DNA of 64,000 nucleotides from Aldehydirespirator sp965221605 (GTDB taxonomy: Bacteria; Actinomycetota; Acidimicrobiia; Acidimicrobiales; Aldehydirespiratoraceae). Made by a program: the position numbers and the translations under genes. Below the pieces are notes generated by a model. It was given only the letters and a program-made list of their open reading frames with translations. It was not told where the DNA came from and did no database searches. The stretch lies in the NCBI GenBank assembly GCA_965221605.1, contig CBDCSK010000014.1:620001-684000 (forward strand), written 5' to 3'. Shown piece after piece: positions 42,744 through 51,919 of this stretch (within the stretch, counting starts at the first letter, position 1; each line of letters opens with the position of its first letter).

Positions 42744-43244
42744 CTACCGCTCGTAGTAGCCGGAGTGGGTGTAGAGGGCGAAGACCCCCTCGGAGCGGAA
42801 CATCTCGATGATGCGCTCGTCGTCGTCGATGGCCATGGCGACCTCGTAGCCGGCCGCCCGCAGGCGGGACAGCTCGTGGCGCTTGAAGTCCGCCGACGGG
42901 CCGCCGCTGCCCCGGCCGTGGCGGGGGCGCAGGATCAGCAGGTCGTGGCGAACGTCGTTGGCGGCCAGCCAGGCCCGGGTCATGTCGACCACGTAGTTGG
43001 GGCGGGCAGTCAGGATGGCCACCGTGTGGCCGTCGTCGATCGACGCGGCCAGCGCCACGCCGGTCTCGTAGGGCGGGTCCTGCCCGGCGCTGCTGAAGAA
43101 GCCCCGCCAGTCCTTGCGGGCGCCCCGCAGGAAGTGCTGGCGGTGGGTGGCGTTGGAGATCACCCCGTCGAGGTCGAGGATCACCAGCGGCCCGCCGGCC
43201 GGCACCCCGCCGTCGCGGAAGTACCAGTTGTCGGGACTGGTCAC
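42744..43244 (-). CDS. HAD-family phosphatase (polynucleotide-kinase 3'-phosphatase-like)
   Basis: 166 residues from GTG 43244, overlapping the acs stop. HAD motif I is VILDLDGVISNATHRQHFLR, motif II HTVAILTARPNYV, and motif IV VAMAIDDDERIIEMF. The form resembles the phosphatase domain of T4 polynucleotide kinase and related stand-alone nucleotidases. Coupling to acetyl-CoA synthetase may be only positional. Substrate is not assigned. Confidence 0.75.
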   Translation of the reverse strand: MTSPDNWYFRDGGVPAGGPLVILDLDGVISNATHRQHFLRGARKDWRGFFSSAGQDPPYETGVALAASIDDGHTVAILTARPNYVVDMTRAWLAANDVRHDLLILRPRHGRGSGGPSADFKRHELSRLRAAGYEVAMAIDDDERIIEMFRSEGVFALYTHSGYYER

Positions 43245-45235
43245 TCCTCGTCGGCGGCTTCGGCGGCCCGGTCCCGGATCTCGGCCACCACCCCCGGGTC
43301 GGCCAGGGTGGTGGTGTCGCCCAGGTCCCGGCCGTCGGCCACGTCACGCAGGAGCCGCCGCATGATCTTGCCCGAGCGGGTCTTGGGCAGGTCCGGCACC
43401 AGGAACACCGCCTTGGGCCTCGCCGTCGGCCCCAGCTTCACGGCCACGTGCTGGCGGACCTCCTCCCGCAGCTCGTCGGAGGCCACCGCGGCGCCTATCA
43501 GGATCACATAGCCCACGATGGCCTGACCGGTGATGTCGTCGGACGCCCCCACCACCGCAGCCTCGGCCACCGCCGGATGGTCCACCAGCGCCGACTCCAC
43601 CTCGGTGGTGGAGATCCGGTGGCCCGACACGTTCATCACGTCGTCCACCCGGCCCAGCAGCCACAGGTAGCCGTCGGCGTCGATGCGGGCCCCGTCGCCC
43701 GCGAAGTAGCGGCCCTCGAACTCCGACCAGTAAGTGGCCCGGTAGCGCTCCGGGTCGCCCCAGATGCCCCGCAGCATCGACGGCCACGGCCGGATGATGG
43801 TCAGGTAGCCGCCGCCCTCGCCCACCACCGAGCCCGAGTCGTCGACCACCTCCGCGAACACCCCCGGCAGCGGCTGGGTGGCCGAGCCCGGCTTGGTGGT
43901 GGTGACCCCCGGCAGCGGGCTGATCATGTGGCCGCCGGTCTCGGTCTGCCACCACGTGTCCACGACCGGGCAGCGCTCGCCGCCGACATGGCGGTGGTAC
44001 CACATCCACGCCTCGGGGTTGATCGGCTCGCCCACCGTGCCGAGCACCCGCAGGCTGGAGAGGTCCCGGCCCGCCGGCCACTGCTCGCCCCACTTCATGA
44101 ACGTGCGGATGGCGGTGGGCGCGGTGTAGAGCTGGGTCACGCCGTAGCGCTCGATGATGTCCCACAGGCGGTCCTTGGCCCACCCGGCCCGGTCGCCGGA
44201 GCGCTCGGCGGGGCGGGGCGTGTCGGGGGTGCCCTCGTACATCACCGACGTGGCCCCGTTGGCCAGCGGCCCGTACACGATGTAGCTGTGGCCGGTCACC
44301 CAGCCGATGTCGGCCGCGCACCAGAACACGTCGGAGTCGGGGCGCAGGTCGAACACGTAGCGGTGAGTGAACGCCACCTGGGTGAGGTACCCGCCGGTGG
44401 TGTGCATGATCCCCTTGGGCTTGGCCGTGGTGCCGGAGGTGTACAGCAGGTACAGGAGCTGCTCGGAGTCCATGGGCTCGGCCGGGCAGTCGGGGGAGGC
44501 CTCCGACATCAGGTCGTGCCACCACAGGTCGCGGCCCTCGACCATGTCGGGGTCGGTGCCGCAGCGGTCCACCACCACCACGTGCTCCACCGACGGGGCG
44601 CCGGCCGACAGGGCCAGGTCCACGTTGGGCTTCAGGGCCGACGGGGCGCCCCTCCGGTAGCCGGCGTCGGCGGTGACCACCAGCCGGGCCTCGGCGTCGG
44701 CGCAGCGGTCGGTGATGGCGTCGGGCGAGAAGCCGCCGAAGATCACCGAGTGGGCCACCCCGATGCGGGTGCAGGCCAGCATGGTGACGGCCAGCTCGGG
44801 GATCATCGGCATGTACACCGCGATGCGGTCGCCGCGGCGCAGGCCCAGGCGCAGCAGCACGTTGGCGAAGCGCTGCACGTCGTCGAGCAGCTCGGAGTAG
44901 GTGATGGTGCGGGTGTCGCCGGGCTCGCCCTCCCAGTGGAAGGCCACCTTGTCGCCCCGGCCCGCGGCGACGTGGCGGTCGAGACAGTTGTAGGAGACGT
45001 TGAGCCTGCCGCCCACGAACCACTTGGCGAACGGCAGGTCCCACTCCAGGGTGGTGTGGAAGTCGGTGTCCCAGTCGAGCAGGTCGCGGGCCTGGCCGGC
45101 CCAGAATGCCTCGAAGTCGGCGGCGGCCTCGTCGTACATCGAGGCGTCGGAAACTTGGGCCGCGGCCGCGAAGCCCGGCGGCGGCGGGAACGTGCGGTCC
45201 TCGGTCTCGTAGATCTCGATCGACCCTTCGGCCAT
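43241..45235 (-). CDS. acsA: Acetyl-CoA synthetase
   Basis: 664 residues. Adenylate-forming motifs: LLYTSGTTAKPKGIMHTTGG (A3), DTWWQTETGGHMISPLPG, YFAGDGARIDADGYLWLLGR (A8 hinge), and the C-terminal PKTRSGKIMRRLLRD whose Lys is the usual acetylation control point. It converts acetate, ATP and CoA to acetyl-CoA in the cytosol. The N-terminal ACAS_N domain is present (DFEAFWAGQARDLLDWDTDF). The length matches the family. Confidence 0.95.
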   Translation of the reverse strand: MAEGSIEIYETEDRTFPPPPGFAAAAQVSDASMYDEAAADFEAFWAGQARDLLDWDTDFHTTLEWDLPFAKWFVGGRLNVSYNCLDRHVAAGRGDKVAFHWEGEPGDTRTITYSELLDDVQRFANVLLRLGLRRGDRIAVYMPMIPELAVTMLACTRIGVAHSVIFGGFSPDAITDRCADAEARLVVTADAGYRRGAPSALKPNVDLALSAGAPSVEHVVVVDRCGTDPDMVEGRDLWWHDLMSEASPDCPAEPMDSEQLLYLLYTSGTTAKPKGIMHTTGGYLTQVAFTHRYVFDLRPDSDVFWCAADIGWVTGHSYIVYGPLANGATSVMYEGTPDTPRPAERSGDRAGWAKDRLWDIIERYGVTQLYTAPTAIRTFMKWGEQWPAGRDLSSLRVLGTVGEPINPEAWMWYHRHVGGERCPVVDTWWQTETGGHMISPLPGVTTTKPGSATQPLPGVFAEVVDDSGSVVGEGGGYLTIIRPWPSMLRGIWGDPERYRATYWSEFEGRYFAGDGARIDADGYLWLLGRVDDVMNVSGHRISTTEVESALVDHPAVAEAAVVGASDDITGQAIVGYVILIGAAVASDELREEVRQHVAVKLGPTARPKAVFLVPDLPKTRSGKIMRRLLRDVADGRDLGDTTTLADPGVVAEIRDRAAEAADEE

Positions 45236-45329
45236 CAGCTTGTCCTCCTGGTTGCTCGTTCCTGGTCCGGCTCCGGCTCCGGCCTCGGCCTCGGCCTCGG
45301 CTCCGGCTACCCGGCTACCCGCTACCCGG

Positions 45330-47084
45330 CTACCCGGCCGCGCCCGCCGGGACCGTCTCGGTGTCGCGTCCCGAGCGCAGCACCGTGCCCGGCAGCGCCT
45401 CGGTGGCCTCGCCGTCGACCACGGTGGTGACCCCGTTGACCATCACCCGCCGCACGCCGGTGGCCTCCGACCACAGCCGCCGGCCGTCGCCGGGCAGGTC
45501 GGCCACCAGCACCGGCTCGTGCGCGCCCACGGTGTCGGGATCGAACAGCACTACGTCGGCGTAGCAGCCCTCGGCGATGCGGCCCCGGCCCTTGATGCCG
45601 AACAGCCGGGCCGGGGCCTCGGTGAGGTGGCGGACCGCGTTCTCGAGGGTGGTGAGCCGGCGGCCCCGCAGGCAGTCGTCGATCCAGGCGGTGGTGTAGC
45701 AGGCGCCGGCCATGCGGTCGAGATGGGCCCCGGCGTCGCTGCCGCCGATCATCACCGCCGGATGCTCCCAGGCCTCGGCCCGCAGCCGCCAACTCTCGGG
45801 GTCGTCGTCGGTGGGGGCCGGCCACAGCACGGTGCGCAGGTCGTCGTTCAGGCAGATGTCGACCAGGCAGAAGAAGTCCCGCCGGCCCCGCTCCCGGGCG
45901 ATGTCGCCCACCCGGCGGCCCTTGAGGCCCTCGTTGGCGGCCGAGTAGGTGTCGCCGATGCGGTAGTCGGACCAGCCGGTGAGGCGGCTGAACACGCCGG
46001 CCTCCGGGCTGGCCGCCGAGTTCTCCAAGGCGATCAGGGTCTCGGGGCGGCGCAGTGCCTCCATGCGCTCGCCGATGGGCAGGCCGAAGGTGTCGGGCCA
46101 GCCGGGCAGCATGTGCAGCGCGCAGAACGTGCCCAGGTTCATGTTCATCCCGACCAGGATCGGCATGGTGAGCGCCACCACGACCGCGCCGGCGTCGGCG
46201 GCCCGCTCGCAGGCCGCGATCTGGTTGCGGTAGTCGTCGGGGCGGGCCGAGTCGATGGTGAGCACGTTCCAGTTGAGGGGGCGCCGGGCCTCCAGCGACA
46301 TGCGGGTCATCAGGTCGACCTCGTCGTCGCTGAAGCCCTTCATGCAGCCGTCGGCCACCCACTCCAGGGTGGTGCCGGGGTGGGTGGCCGTCTCCCGGCA
46401 CAGCTCCAGCACCTCCTCCTCGGAGGCCCAGCGGCTGGGGACCGGCCGGCCGTCCCAGTCGTTGTGGGTGTAGCTGCGGCCGGTGGAGAAGCCGAGCCCG
46501 CCGGCGGCCAGCGACTCGGCCAGCAGGGTCCGCATCATGGCGATCTGGTCTTCGTTGGCCTCGTGGCCGACGGCGTCGTCGCGCATGACCGCCCGGCGCA
46601 GGGCGCAGTGGCCCACCAGGAAGCCGGCGTTCACGCCTATGCCCCGGGTCTCGACGGCCCGCAGGTAGTCGGCGAAGCTCTCCCAGTCCCAGGGCACGCC
46701 CTGCTCCAGGGCGGCCAGTTCCATGCCCTCGACCTTCACCATCATGCGCTTGAGGTACTCGCCGTCGTCGGGGTGGGTGAGCGGGGCCAGCGAGAAGCCG
46801 CAGTTGCCGCCTACGACGGACGTGACGCCGAAGAGGTTCGACGGCGTGGCTCGGGGGTCCCAGAAGATCTGGGCGTCGTAGTGGGTGTGGGGGTCGATGA
46901 AGCCCGGGCACACGACCAGGCCGTCGGCGTCGATGGTGTCGGTGGCGTCGATGGCGGCGCCGGCCAGGTCGCCGGGGTCGGCGACGGCCACGATCCGATC
47001 CCCGGCGATGCCGATGTCGGCGGGGCGGGCCGGGGCGCCGGTGCCGTCCACGAGCGTGCCCCCGGTTATCAGCGTGTCGAGCAT
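45330..47084 (-). CDS. N-acyl-D-amino-acid deacylase-like amidohydrolase
   Basis: 584 residues from ATG 47084. The metal-binding CPGFIDPHTHYDAQIFWDPR (H-x-H) is followed by GVTSVVGGNCGFSLAP, VGHCALRRAVM, MIGGSDAGAHLDRM (Asp) and a C-terminal beta-domain. This is the D-aminoacylase/amidohydrolase-3 group, which hydrolyses N-acyl-D-amino acids or similar amides. It lies 94 bp upstream of acsA on the same strand; the gap holds low-complexity GGCTCC/TACCCGG repeats. Substrate is inferred only at family level. Confidence 0.82.
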   Translation of the reverse strand: MLDTLITGGTLVDGTGAPARPADIGIAGDRIVAVADPGDLAGAAIDATDTIDADGLVVCPGFIDPHTHYDAQIFWDPRATPSNLFGVTSVVGGNCGFSLAPLTHPDDGEYLKRMMVKVEGMELAALEQGVPWDWESFADYLRAVETRGIGVNAGFLVGHCALRRAVMRDDAVGHEANEDQIAMMRTLLAESLAAGGLGFSTGRSYTHNDWDGRPVPSRWASEEEVLELCRETATHPGTTLEWVADGCMKGFSDDEVDLMTRMSLEARRPLNWNVLTIDSARPDDYRNQIAACERAADAGAVVVALTMPILVGMNMNLGTFCALHMLPGWPDTFGLPIGERMEALRRPETLIALENSAASPEAGVFSRLTGWSDYRIGDTYSAANEGLKGRRVGDIARERGRRDFFCLVDICLNDDLRTVLWPAPTDDDPESWRLRAEAWEHPAVMIGGSDAGAHLDRMAGACYTTAWIDDCLRGRRLTTLENAVRHLTEAPARLFGIKGRGRIAEGCYADVVLFDPDTVGAHEPVLVADLPGDGRRLWSEATGVRRVMVNGVTTVVDGEATEALPGTVLRSGRDTETVPAGAAG

Positions 47085-47151
47085 TGCGCAGAGGGTAGCC
47101 GTGGCCGCGTTGCACACGGCCCGGACGCGCGGGCCCAGGAATCTCGGGAGG

Positions 47152-47187
47152 GCTGCGTGTCGTATAGCCGGGCCGGCCTTCCCGAGA
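47152..47187. repeat. TCTCGGGA inverted repeat, intergenic
   Basis: TCTCGGGA (47152-47159) and TCCCGAGA (47180-47187) flank 20 nt in the divergent gap before msrA. It is related to two elements at 55359-55477. Confidence 0.55.
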
Positions 47188-47223
47188 AATATGGCGGGCG
47201 GTGCCGGCGGGTACAGTCCAGAC

Positions 47224-47880
47224 ATGCTGCTGCGACGCGACAAGACCCGGATGCCGACCGCCGCCGACGCCCTGCCCGGTCGGGGCGAAGCCATGGAGGT
47301 GCAGGCCTACGGGCACCTGGTGCTCGGCACCCCGCTGGAGCCGCCGTTCCCCGACGGCTGCGAGCGGGCCATGTTCGGGATGGGGTGCTTCTGGGGGGCG
47401 GAGCGCTTCTTCTGGCAGATGCCGGGGGTGCACACCACCGCGGTGGGCTACTCGGGGGGCGTCACCCCCAACCCGACCTACCAGGAGGTGTGCACCGGGC
47501 GCACCGGCCACAACGAGGTGGTGCTGGTGGTGCACGACCCGTCGTCGGCGCCGTACGAGCAGCTGCTGAAGGTGTTCTGGGAGATGCACGACCCCACCCA
47601 GGGGATGCGCCAGGGCAACGACGTCGGCACCCAGTACCGCAGCGGGATCTACACGTACTCGGATGCGCAGCGGGAGACGGCGGTGGCGTCGAGGGACCGG
47701 TACCAGGCCGCGCTGGCGGCCAGGGGCTTCGGGGAGATCACCACCGAGATCGTCGACGCCGGGCCGTTCTACTACGCCGAGGAGTACCACCAGCAGTACC
47801 TGGCCCGGAACCCCTACGGCTACTGCAACCACGGCTTCTGCCAGGTCGGCTACGAGCCCGCCGCGGCGACGGCCGGCTAG
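47224..47880 (+). CDS. msrA: Peptide methionine (S)-sulfoxide reductase A
   Basis: 218 residues from ATG 47224. The catalytic MFGMGCFWGAERFFWQMPGV is followed by VGYSGG, NPTYQEVCTGRTGHNEVV, DVGTQYRSGIY and, near the C-terminus, the resolving-cysteine region YGYCNHGFCQVGYEP. It repairs oxidised methionine in the cytosol using thioredoxin. Actinobacterial MsrA proteins share the N-terminal extension seen here. Confidence 0.95.
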   Translation: MLLRRDKTRMPTAADALPGRGEAMEVQAYGHLVLGTPLEPPFPDGCERAMFGMGCFWGAERFFWQMPGVHTTAVGYSGGVTPNPTYQEVCTGRTGHNEVVLVVHDPSSAPYEQLLKVFWEMHDPTQGMRQGNDVGTQYRSGIYTYSDAQRETAVASRDRYQAALAARGFGEITTEIVDAGPFYYAEEYHQQYLARNPYGYCNHGFCQVGYEPAAATAG

Positions 47881-47900
47881 CCGCTTCCTTGGTCCTGTAG

Positions 47901-49016
47901 TTGACAGCCGCCCGGGAGGCTCCAGACCAGCGGTCCGGCGGACCCTCCGGCGCGGGACCAGGCCCAGGCGCAGGGTCGTCCGGCCCGGGCGCAGACCCAG
48001 ACAGCGGACCCACCGGCGCGGGACCAGGCCCGGGCGCAGACCCAGGCAGCGGGTCGACCGGCGCGGGACCAGGCCCGGGCGCAGGGTCCTCCGGGGGCGG
48101 AGTCGGCCGCAGGCGGTCCAGGCGGCTCGGGGCGGCGATGATGCTGGTGTCGGGGCTGGGGTTCGGCGCCACCGGCGCCATCTCCCGCAGCATCGAGGCC
48201 GACTCCTGGCAGCTCGCCAGCTGGCGAAGCGGCCTCGGCGGCAGCGCCGTGCTGATCTACGTATGGGTGCGGGGCCGAGTCACCGGCTCGCAGTCCCGCC
48301 CGCGGCTCAGGGCGACCCTCGGTCCCCAGGGCCTGGTGCTGGTCGGGCTGTCAGGCCTGTCGATGATCGTCTACATCGACGCGCTGCAGCGGACCGAGGT
48401 CGCCAACGTCACCGTGATCTCGGCCACCGTCCCGTTCCTGGCCGCCGGGCTGGCATGGCTGATCCTGCGGGAGCGGCTGCGGCGCTCCACCGTGATCGCG
48501 GCCGTGGTCGCGCTGGGCGGCGTGACCCTGACGGTGGCCGGCAACCTCGGTCCCGGCGACCTCGACGGCAACCTGCGGGCCGTGATCCTGGCCTTGACGC
48601 TGGCCCTGCTGATCGTGCTGATCCGCCGCTTCGAGGGCGCCGACGCAGTGCTGGCGCTGGGCTCGGCCGGAGTGCTGCTGTTCGTGGTGGCCCTGGTGGT
48701 GGCGGACCCGCTGGGGGTGGCCACCGACCAGATGCCGATGCTGGTGTTCTTCGGGGCGGTGTTCGCGGTGTCGCTGGTGCTGTGGACCGAGGGCGTGCGG
48801 CTGATCCCGGCCGCGGAGGCCGGGCTGCTGGCGTCCAGCGAGACGCCGTTCTCGATCCTGCTGGCGTGGATCGTGCTGGCCGAGGCGCCGCCGCTGGTGA
48901 CCGTGGCCGGCGGTCTGCTGGTGCTGGGCGCGGTGCTGGCCCACGCCGGGGCCGACCTGGCCGCCGACCGGGTCAGCCGGCCCTGGTTGCGCCCCCGGAC
49001 CCGCCCTCGGATCTAG
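47901..49016 (+). CDS. EamA/DMT-family transporter
   Basis: 371 residues from TTG 47901; ATG 48138 would remove a disordered Gly/Pro/Ala-rich N-terminus (residues 15-75) made of GAGPGPGADPGSG-type repeats and leave the first membrane helix intact. Ten transmembrane helices are arranged as two EamA repeats (GLGFGATGAISRSIEADSWQ; VTVISATVPFLAAGLAWLIL; ASSETPFSILLAWIVLAEAP). It is probably a metabolite or amino-acid exporter. The repeat-rich N-terminus is unusual for the family and may be non-translated. Confidence 0.82.
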   Translation: MTAAREAPDQRSGGPSGAGPGPGAGSSGPGADPDSGPTGAGPGPGADPGSGSTGAGPGPGAGSSGGGVGRRRSRRLGAAMMLVSGLGFGATGAISRSIEADSWQLASWRSGLGGSAVLIYVWVRGRVTGSQSRPRLRATLGPQGLVLVGLSGLSMIVYIDALQRTEVANVTVISATVPFLAAGLAWLILRERLRRSTVIAAVVALGGVTLTVAGNLGPGDLDGNLRAVILALTLALLIVLIRRFEGADAVLALGSAGVLLFVVALVVADPLGVATDQMPMLVFFGAVFAVSLVLWTEGVRLIPAAEAGLLASSETPFSILLAWIVLAEAPPLVTVAGGLLVLGAVLAHAGADLAADRVSRPWLRPRTRPRI

Positions 49017-49042
49017 AAGTCGGGCTCGCTCACGCCCCGGTG

Positions 49043-49714
49043 TCAGCCATCCTCTGCGGGCTCGGGGGGCGGGGGACGGAAGAAGAGCAGGAGCTGGGCC
49101 GCGCCGGCGCCGACGCCCAGCAGCAGGGCGATCCAGAGGCCGGTCCAGCCGTCGAGACGGTGGACGATCTCAAGTTCGGCGTCGAGGGATATCCGGCCGG
49201 GGCCGAGAATGGCCGAGACCAGGCTCATCACGGCGATCAGGGCCACGTACTCCCAGCCCTCGCCGGTGATCATGAAGCCCCTGCCGCGGTGGACGGTCCA
49301 GAACGCCACCACCATCAGGGCGATCAGCCCGGCGGCGGCGAGCTGCGTGAGCAGGCCCAGGACGAGCAGCACGCCCACACCCATCTCGGTGCTGGCGGCC
49401 AGGGCGGCGTGGACCTTGCCGGGGCGCATCCCCATCGACTCGAACCAGCGGCCGGTGCCGGCGATCCTGCCGCCCCGGAACGCCTTGTTGTAGCCGTGGA
49501 CGAAGATCATCATCCCCAGCGCGGCCCGCAGGATCAGCACGGCGACATCAAGCACCCTGGCCGAGTCGGGCTTGACGCTGACCCCGTCGCCGTAGACGAT
49601 CCGGACGGCCTCATCGCCACTCCACGGGTCATACAGCGCCGCGGCCAGCACCAGGCCGAGGATCGTGAGCGCCGTGAGCGTTCTGATGACGATGTCGGCT
49701 GTGCGCTTGCTCAC
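49043..49714 (-). CDS. DoxX-like membrane protein
   Basis: 223 residues from GTG 49714 with GGAGG seven bases upstream. The first membrane helix is followed by VLILRALGM-type (here VAVLILRAALGMMIFVHGYN), GTGRWFESMGMRPGKVHAAL and STEMGVGVLLVLGLLTQLAA, the signature of DoxX/SURF4 proteins. Four to six helices are expected. DoxX proteins take part in membrane-linked oxidative-stress or thiosulfate:quinone chemistry in other organisms. Here only the fold is supported. Confidence 0.75.
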   Translation of the reverse strand: MSKRTADIVIRTLTALTILGLVLAAALYDPWSGDEAVRIVYGDGVSVKPDSARVLDVAVLILRAALGMMIFVHGYNKAFRGGRIAGTGRWFESMGMRPGKVHAALAASTEMGVGVLLVLGLLTQLAAAGLIALMVVAFWTVHRGRGFMITGEGWEYVALIAVMSLVSAILGPGRISLDAELEIVHRLDGWTGLWIALLLGVGAGAAQLLLFFRPPPPEPAEDG

Positions 49715-49890
49715 GGTGACCTCCGGGTTGTGCGTCGGCAGGCTGCGGACGGTGCGAGTGTAGGCACGGTGCCCTGACCCGTCACCGGCGCGATCCCCCA
49801 CCACCGTTCAGCGTGCCGGCATCGGCTGGGGCATCGGCTCGGCCGGGGGGCCGGGGTGGTGAGGGCGACCTGGCCGACAGGCGGGGAGCC

Positions 49891-50085
49891 GCCACGCCAA
49901 GTCCGCGCAGAACGATCGGTACGACGGGAAACCGGCCGATGGCCGGCGCCCACATCCACCGGGCTGCCACGCCAAGTCCGCGCAGAGCGACCGGTACGAC
50001 GGGAGACCGGCCGATGGCCCGCGTCCACACCCACCAGGCCGCCACGCCAAGTCCGCGCAGAACGACCGGTACGACGGGCGGGGAG
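49891..50085. repeat. 75-bp tandem repeat, 2.6 units
   Basis: Units start at 49891, 49966 and 50041 with GCCACGCCAAGTCCGCGCAG. The period is a multiple of three and the minus strand is open (25-residue repeat with SYRSFCADLAW), but there is no RBS. It lies between the DoxX gene and the thiolase-like gene and fills their shared upstream region. Confidence 0.85.
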
Positions 50086-50099
50086 TAGACATTCAGTCC

Positions 50100-51443
50100 G
50101 TGGGTGCCGACGTGAGCGTGGCGGTAGTGGCGGTGGCCCGGACCGCGGTGCGGCCGGTGGACGGTGAGCTGGCCGGATGGAACCCGGTGGAGCTGGCCGG
50201 GGTGGTGGGCCGGGAGGCGCTGGAACGTGCCCGACTCTCGGCGGAAGACTTGGACGAGGTGGTGGTGGGCTGCGCCGACCCGGTGGGAGCTTGCGGGGCC
50301 GACGCGGCCCGGGCGATCGTGCTGGCCGCCGGCTGGCCGGTGACCATCGGCGGGGTGGTGGTGGACCGGGGCGAGACCAGCGGGATGGCTGCGGTGCAGG
50401 CCGCGGCGGCCGCCATCCGGGCCGGGCAGGCCCGCACCGTGCTGGTGATCGGGCTGGGCCTGTGCTCGGTGGTACCGCCGGGCGCGTCCGCCCTCAACCG
50501 CACCTACGGCGCGCCCTGGGGTGGGGTGGCCGAACGATTCGCCGAGGCGGGCGGGCTGCTGCCCGCGCCCCGGCTGTCGGAGCGGGCCGCGGAAGCCGCC
50601 GGCATGGGACGAGCCGAGCTCGACGCCGCGGCCGAGGAGTCCCGGAGACGGCGGACAGAGGCGGCCGATGAGCCCCAGCAGCGGAGCAGAGCGACCGAGA
50701 AGTCCCGGCAGCGGGTGCAGGCGAGCGTGAGCCGGGCTGTGGTGGCGGTGGCGGCCCGACCGGGCGACGCCGCAGCACGGGGCGTGTACCCGGGCGACCC
50801 GGTGGCCGTCGACGCGGTGCGCGACTGGGGTGACGCTGCCGAGCTGCCCCCTGCCTTCGACGACGAGGGGCTCTTGACTGCCGCCACCCTCGCTCCCCCA
50901 GCCGACGCTGTGGCCGCCGTGCTGCTGCAAGCGGCCGGGGACCGGGCCGGACCGCAGAGCGAGTCGTTCGGCACGCCCCCGACCGGGACGGCGACTGCGC
51001 CTGCGGGCGCCAGCACGGCCGAGACGGTGACCCCATCGCGAAGCGACCGCGGTTCCGGGGAGGCTTGGGGACACGGCACGGCGCTGGCGACGGTGGCCGG
51101 GATGGGTCGGGCGGCGGGCGACCCGTTCGATCCGATCGGCGGTGTGGCGGTGGCGGTGGGCCGGGCGCTGGCCGAGACCGGGACCGAGCTCGACACGGTG
51201 GACGACATCGCCATCGCCGAGCAGGACGCGGCCACGGTTGGGCTGGTGGCACAGGCCCTCGACGTCGACGAGTCAAGCATCAACCGGGTCGGCGGGGCGG
51301 TGGCCACCGGCAACGCGGCGGCGGCCGAGGAGCTGCGCCTCATCACCGACGGGCTGGCCGGATCGGGCACGGGTCGGCTGCTGCTCACCATCAGCGCGGG
51401 CCCTACCGGCTCGGCCGCCATCGTGTGGAACAAGTATATTTAG
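50100..51443 (+). CDS. Thiolase-fold protein without catalytic residues
   Basis: 447 residues from GTG 50100 (GTG 50112 is an alternative). The thiolase layout is visible: VAVVAVARTAVRP at the start, DEVVVGCADPVGACGADAAR, then VDRGETSGMAAVQAAAAAIR where active thiolases have N-R-x-C-x-S-G. At the C-terminus GGAVATGNAAAAEELR replaces G-G-A-x-A-x-G-H, and TISAGPTGSAAIVW replaces C-x-G. Nucleophile Cys, His and second Cys are all missing. An Arg/Glu-rich insertion (about residues 180-215) is also non-standard. It is a pseudoenzyme or a SCP-x-like structural relative. The frame is intact. Confidence 0.65.
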   Translation: MGADVSVAVVAVARTAVRPVDGELAGWNPVELAGVVGREALERARLSAEDLDEVVVGCADPVGACGADAARAIVLAAGWPVTIGGVVVDRGETSGMAAVQAAAAAIRAGQARTVLVIGLGLCSVVPPGASALNRTYGAPWGGVAERFAEAGGLLPAPRLSERAAEAAGMGRAELDAAAEESRRRRTEAADEPQQRSRATEKSRQRVQASVSRAVVAVAARPGDAAARGVYPGDPVAVDAVRDWGDAAELPPAFDDEGLLTAATLAPPADAVAAVLLQAAGDRAGPQSESFGTPPTGTATAPAGASTAETVTPSRSDRGSGEAWGHGTALATVAGMGRAAGDPFDPIGGVAVAVGRALAETGTELDTVDDIAIAEQDAATVGLVAQALDVDESSINRVGGAVATGNAAAAEELRLITDGLAGSGTGRLLLTISAGPTGSAAIVWNKYI

Positions 51444-51491
51444 ATGAACTTCATGTTGTTTATGTCATAGCGGCCTGTTACGGTGGCTCCC

Positions 51492-51839
51492 ATGGAAACC
51501 GAAGTCCTCGCCACACTGCTGGGAGTTGCGCTCGCCGCTCTCGTCGCAGCATGCGGCGCAGGCTTCCGATTGGTCAATCGCCGTCTCGACAGGCTTGAGG
51601 ACAAGGTTGATCGGCTCGAGGCGAAGGTGGACAACCTGATCATGGCCTTGGCCCGCGCCGGCATCCTGGTCGATCCCCTCTTTGGCGCGCCCGAACCATC
51701 GCCCCCCGCGGCCGGTTCGCCGTCACCCGCACAACCGCCAGCCCGGTCACCGCCGCCCGAGCCGTTCGGGCCCTCGCCGGGGCAACCGGACCAAGCCCCG
51801 CCGGCCGACCCGCTTGGGCCCACGACTGCGTCCGCCTGA
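51492..51839 (+). CDS. Short membrane-anchored coiled-coil protein
   Basis: 115 residues from ATG 51492. One N-terminal transmembrane helix (LLGVALAALVAACGAGFRLV) is followed by a short coiled coil (RRLDRLEDKVDRLEAKVDNL) and a long Pro/Ser/Ala tail. It is similar in plan to the accessory coiled-coil proteins at 14126 and 24794, but not in sequence. Function is unknown. Confidence 0.55.
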   Translation: METEVLATLLGVALAALVAACGAGFRLVNRRLDRLEDKVDRLEAKVDNLIMALARAGILVDPLFGAPEPSPPAAGSPSPAQPPARSPPPEPFGPSPGQPDQAPPADPLGPTTASA

Positions 51840-51919
51840 CGTGGCGGGCCCGGGCATCACCGGGCCGTGGCGTAGCATCAGAGTTGTCGGGATCGTCCGC
51901 AGGCGGGAGGCCGTCACAG

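Noticed and set aside
43344..45430. Long alternative frames opposite and beside acsA
   Set aside because: These are shadows of a high-GC gene. The acsA frame carries all adenylate-forming motifs.
49808..50092. Possible minus-strand gene with a 25-residue repeat
   Set aside because: It is the reading of the 75-bp tandem repeat, with no start signal and no relation to the DoxX gene downstream.
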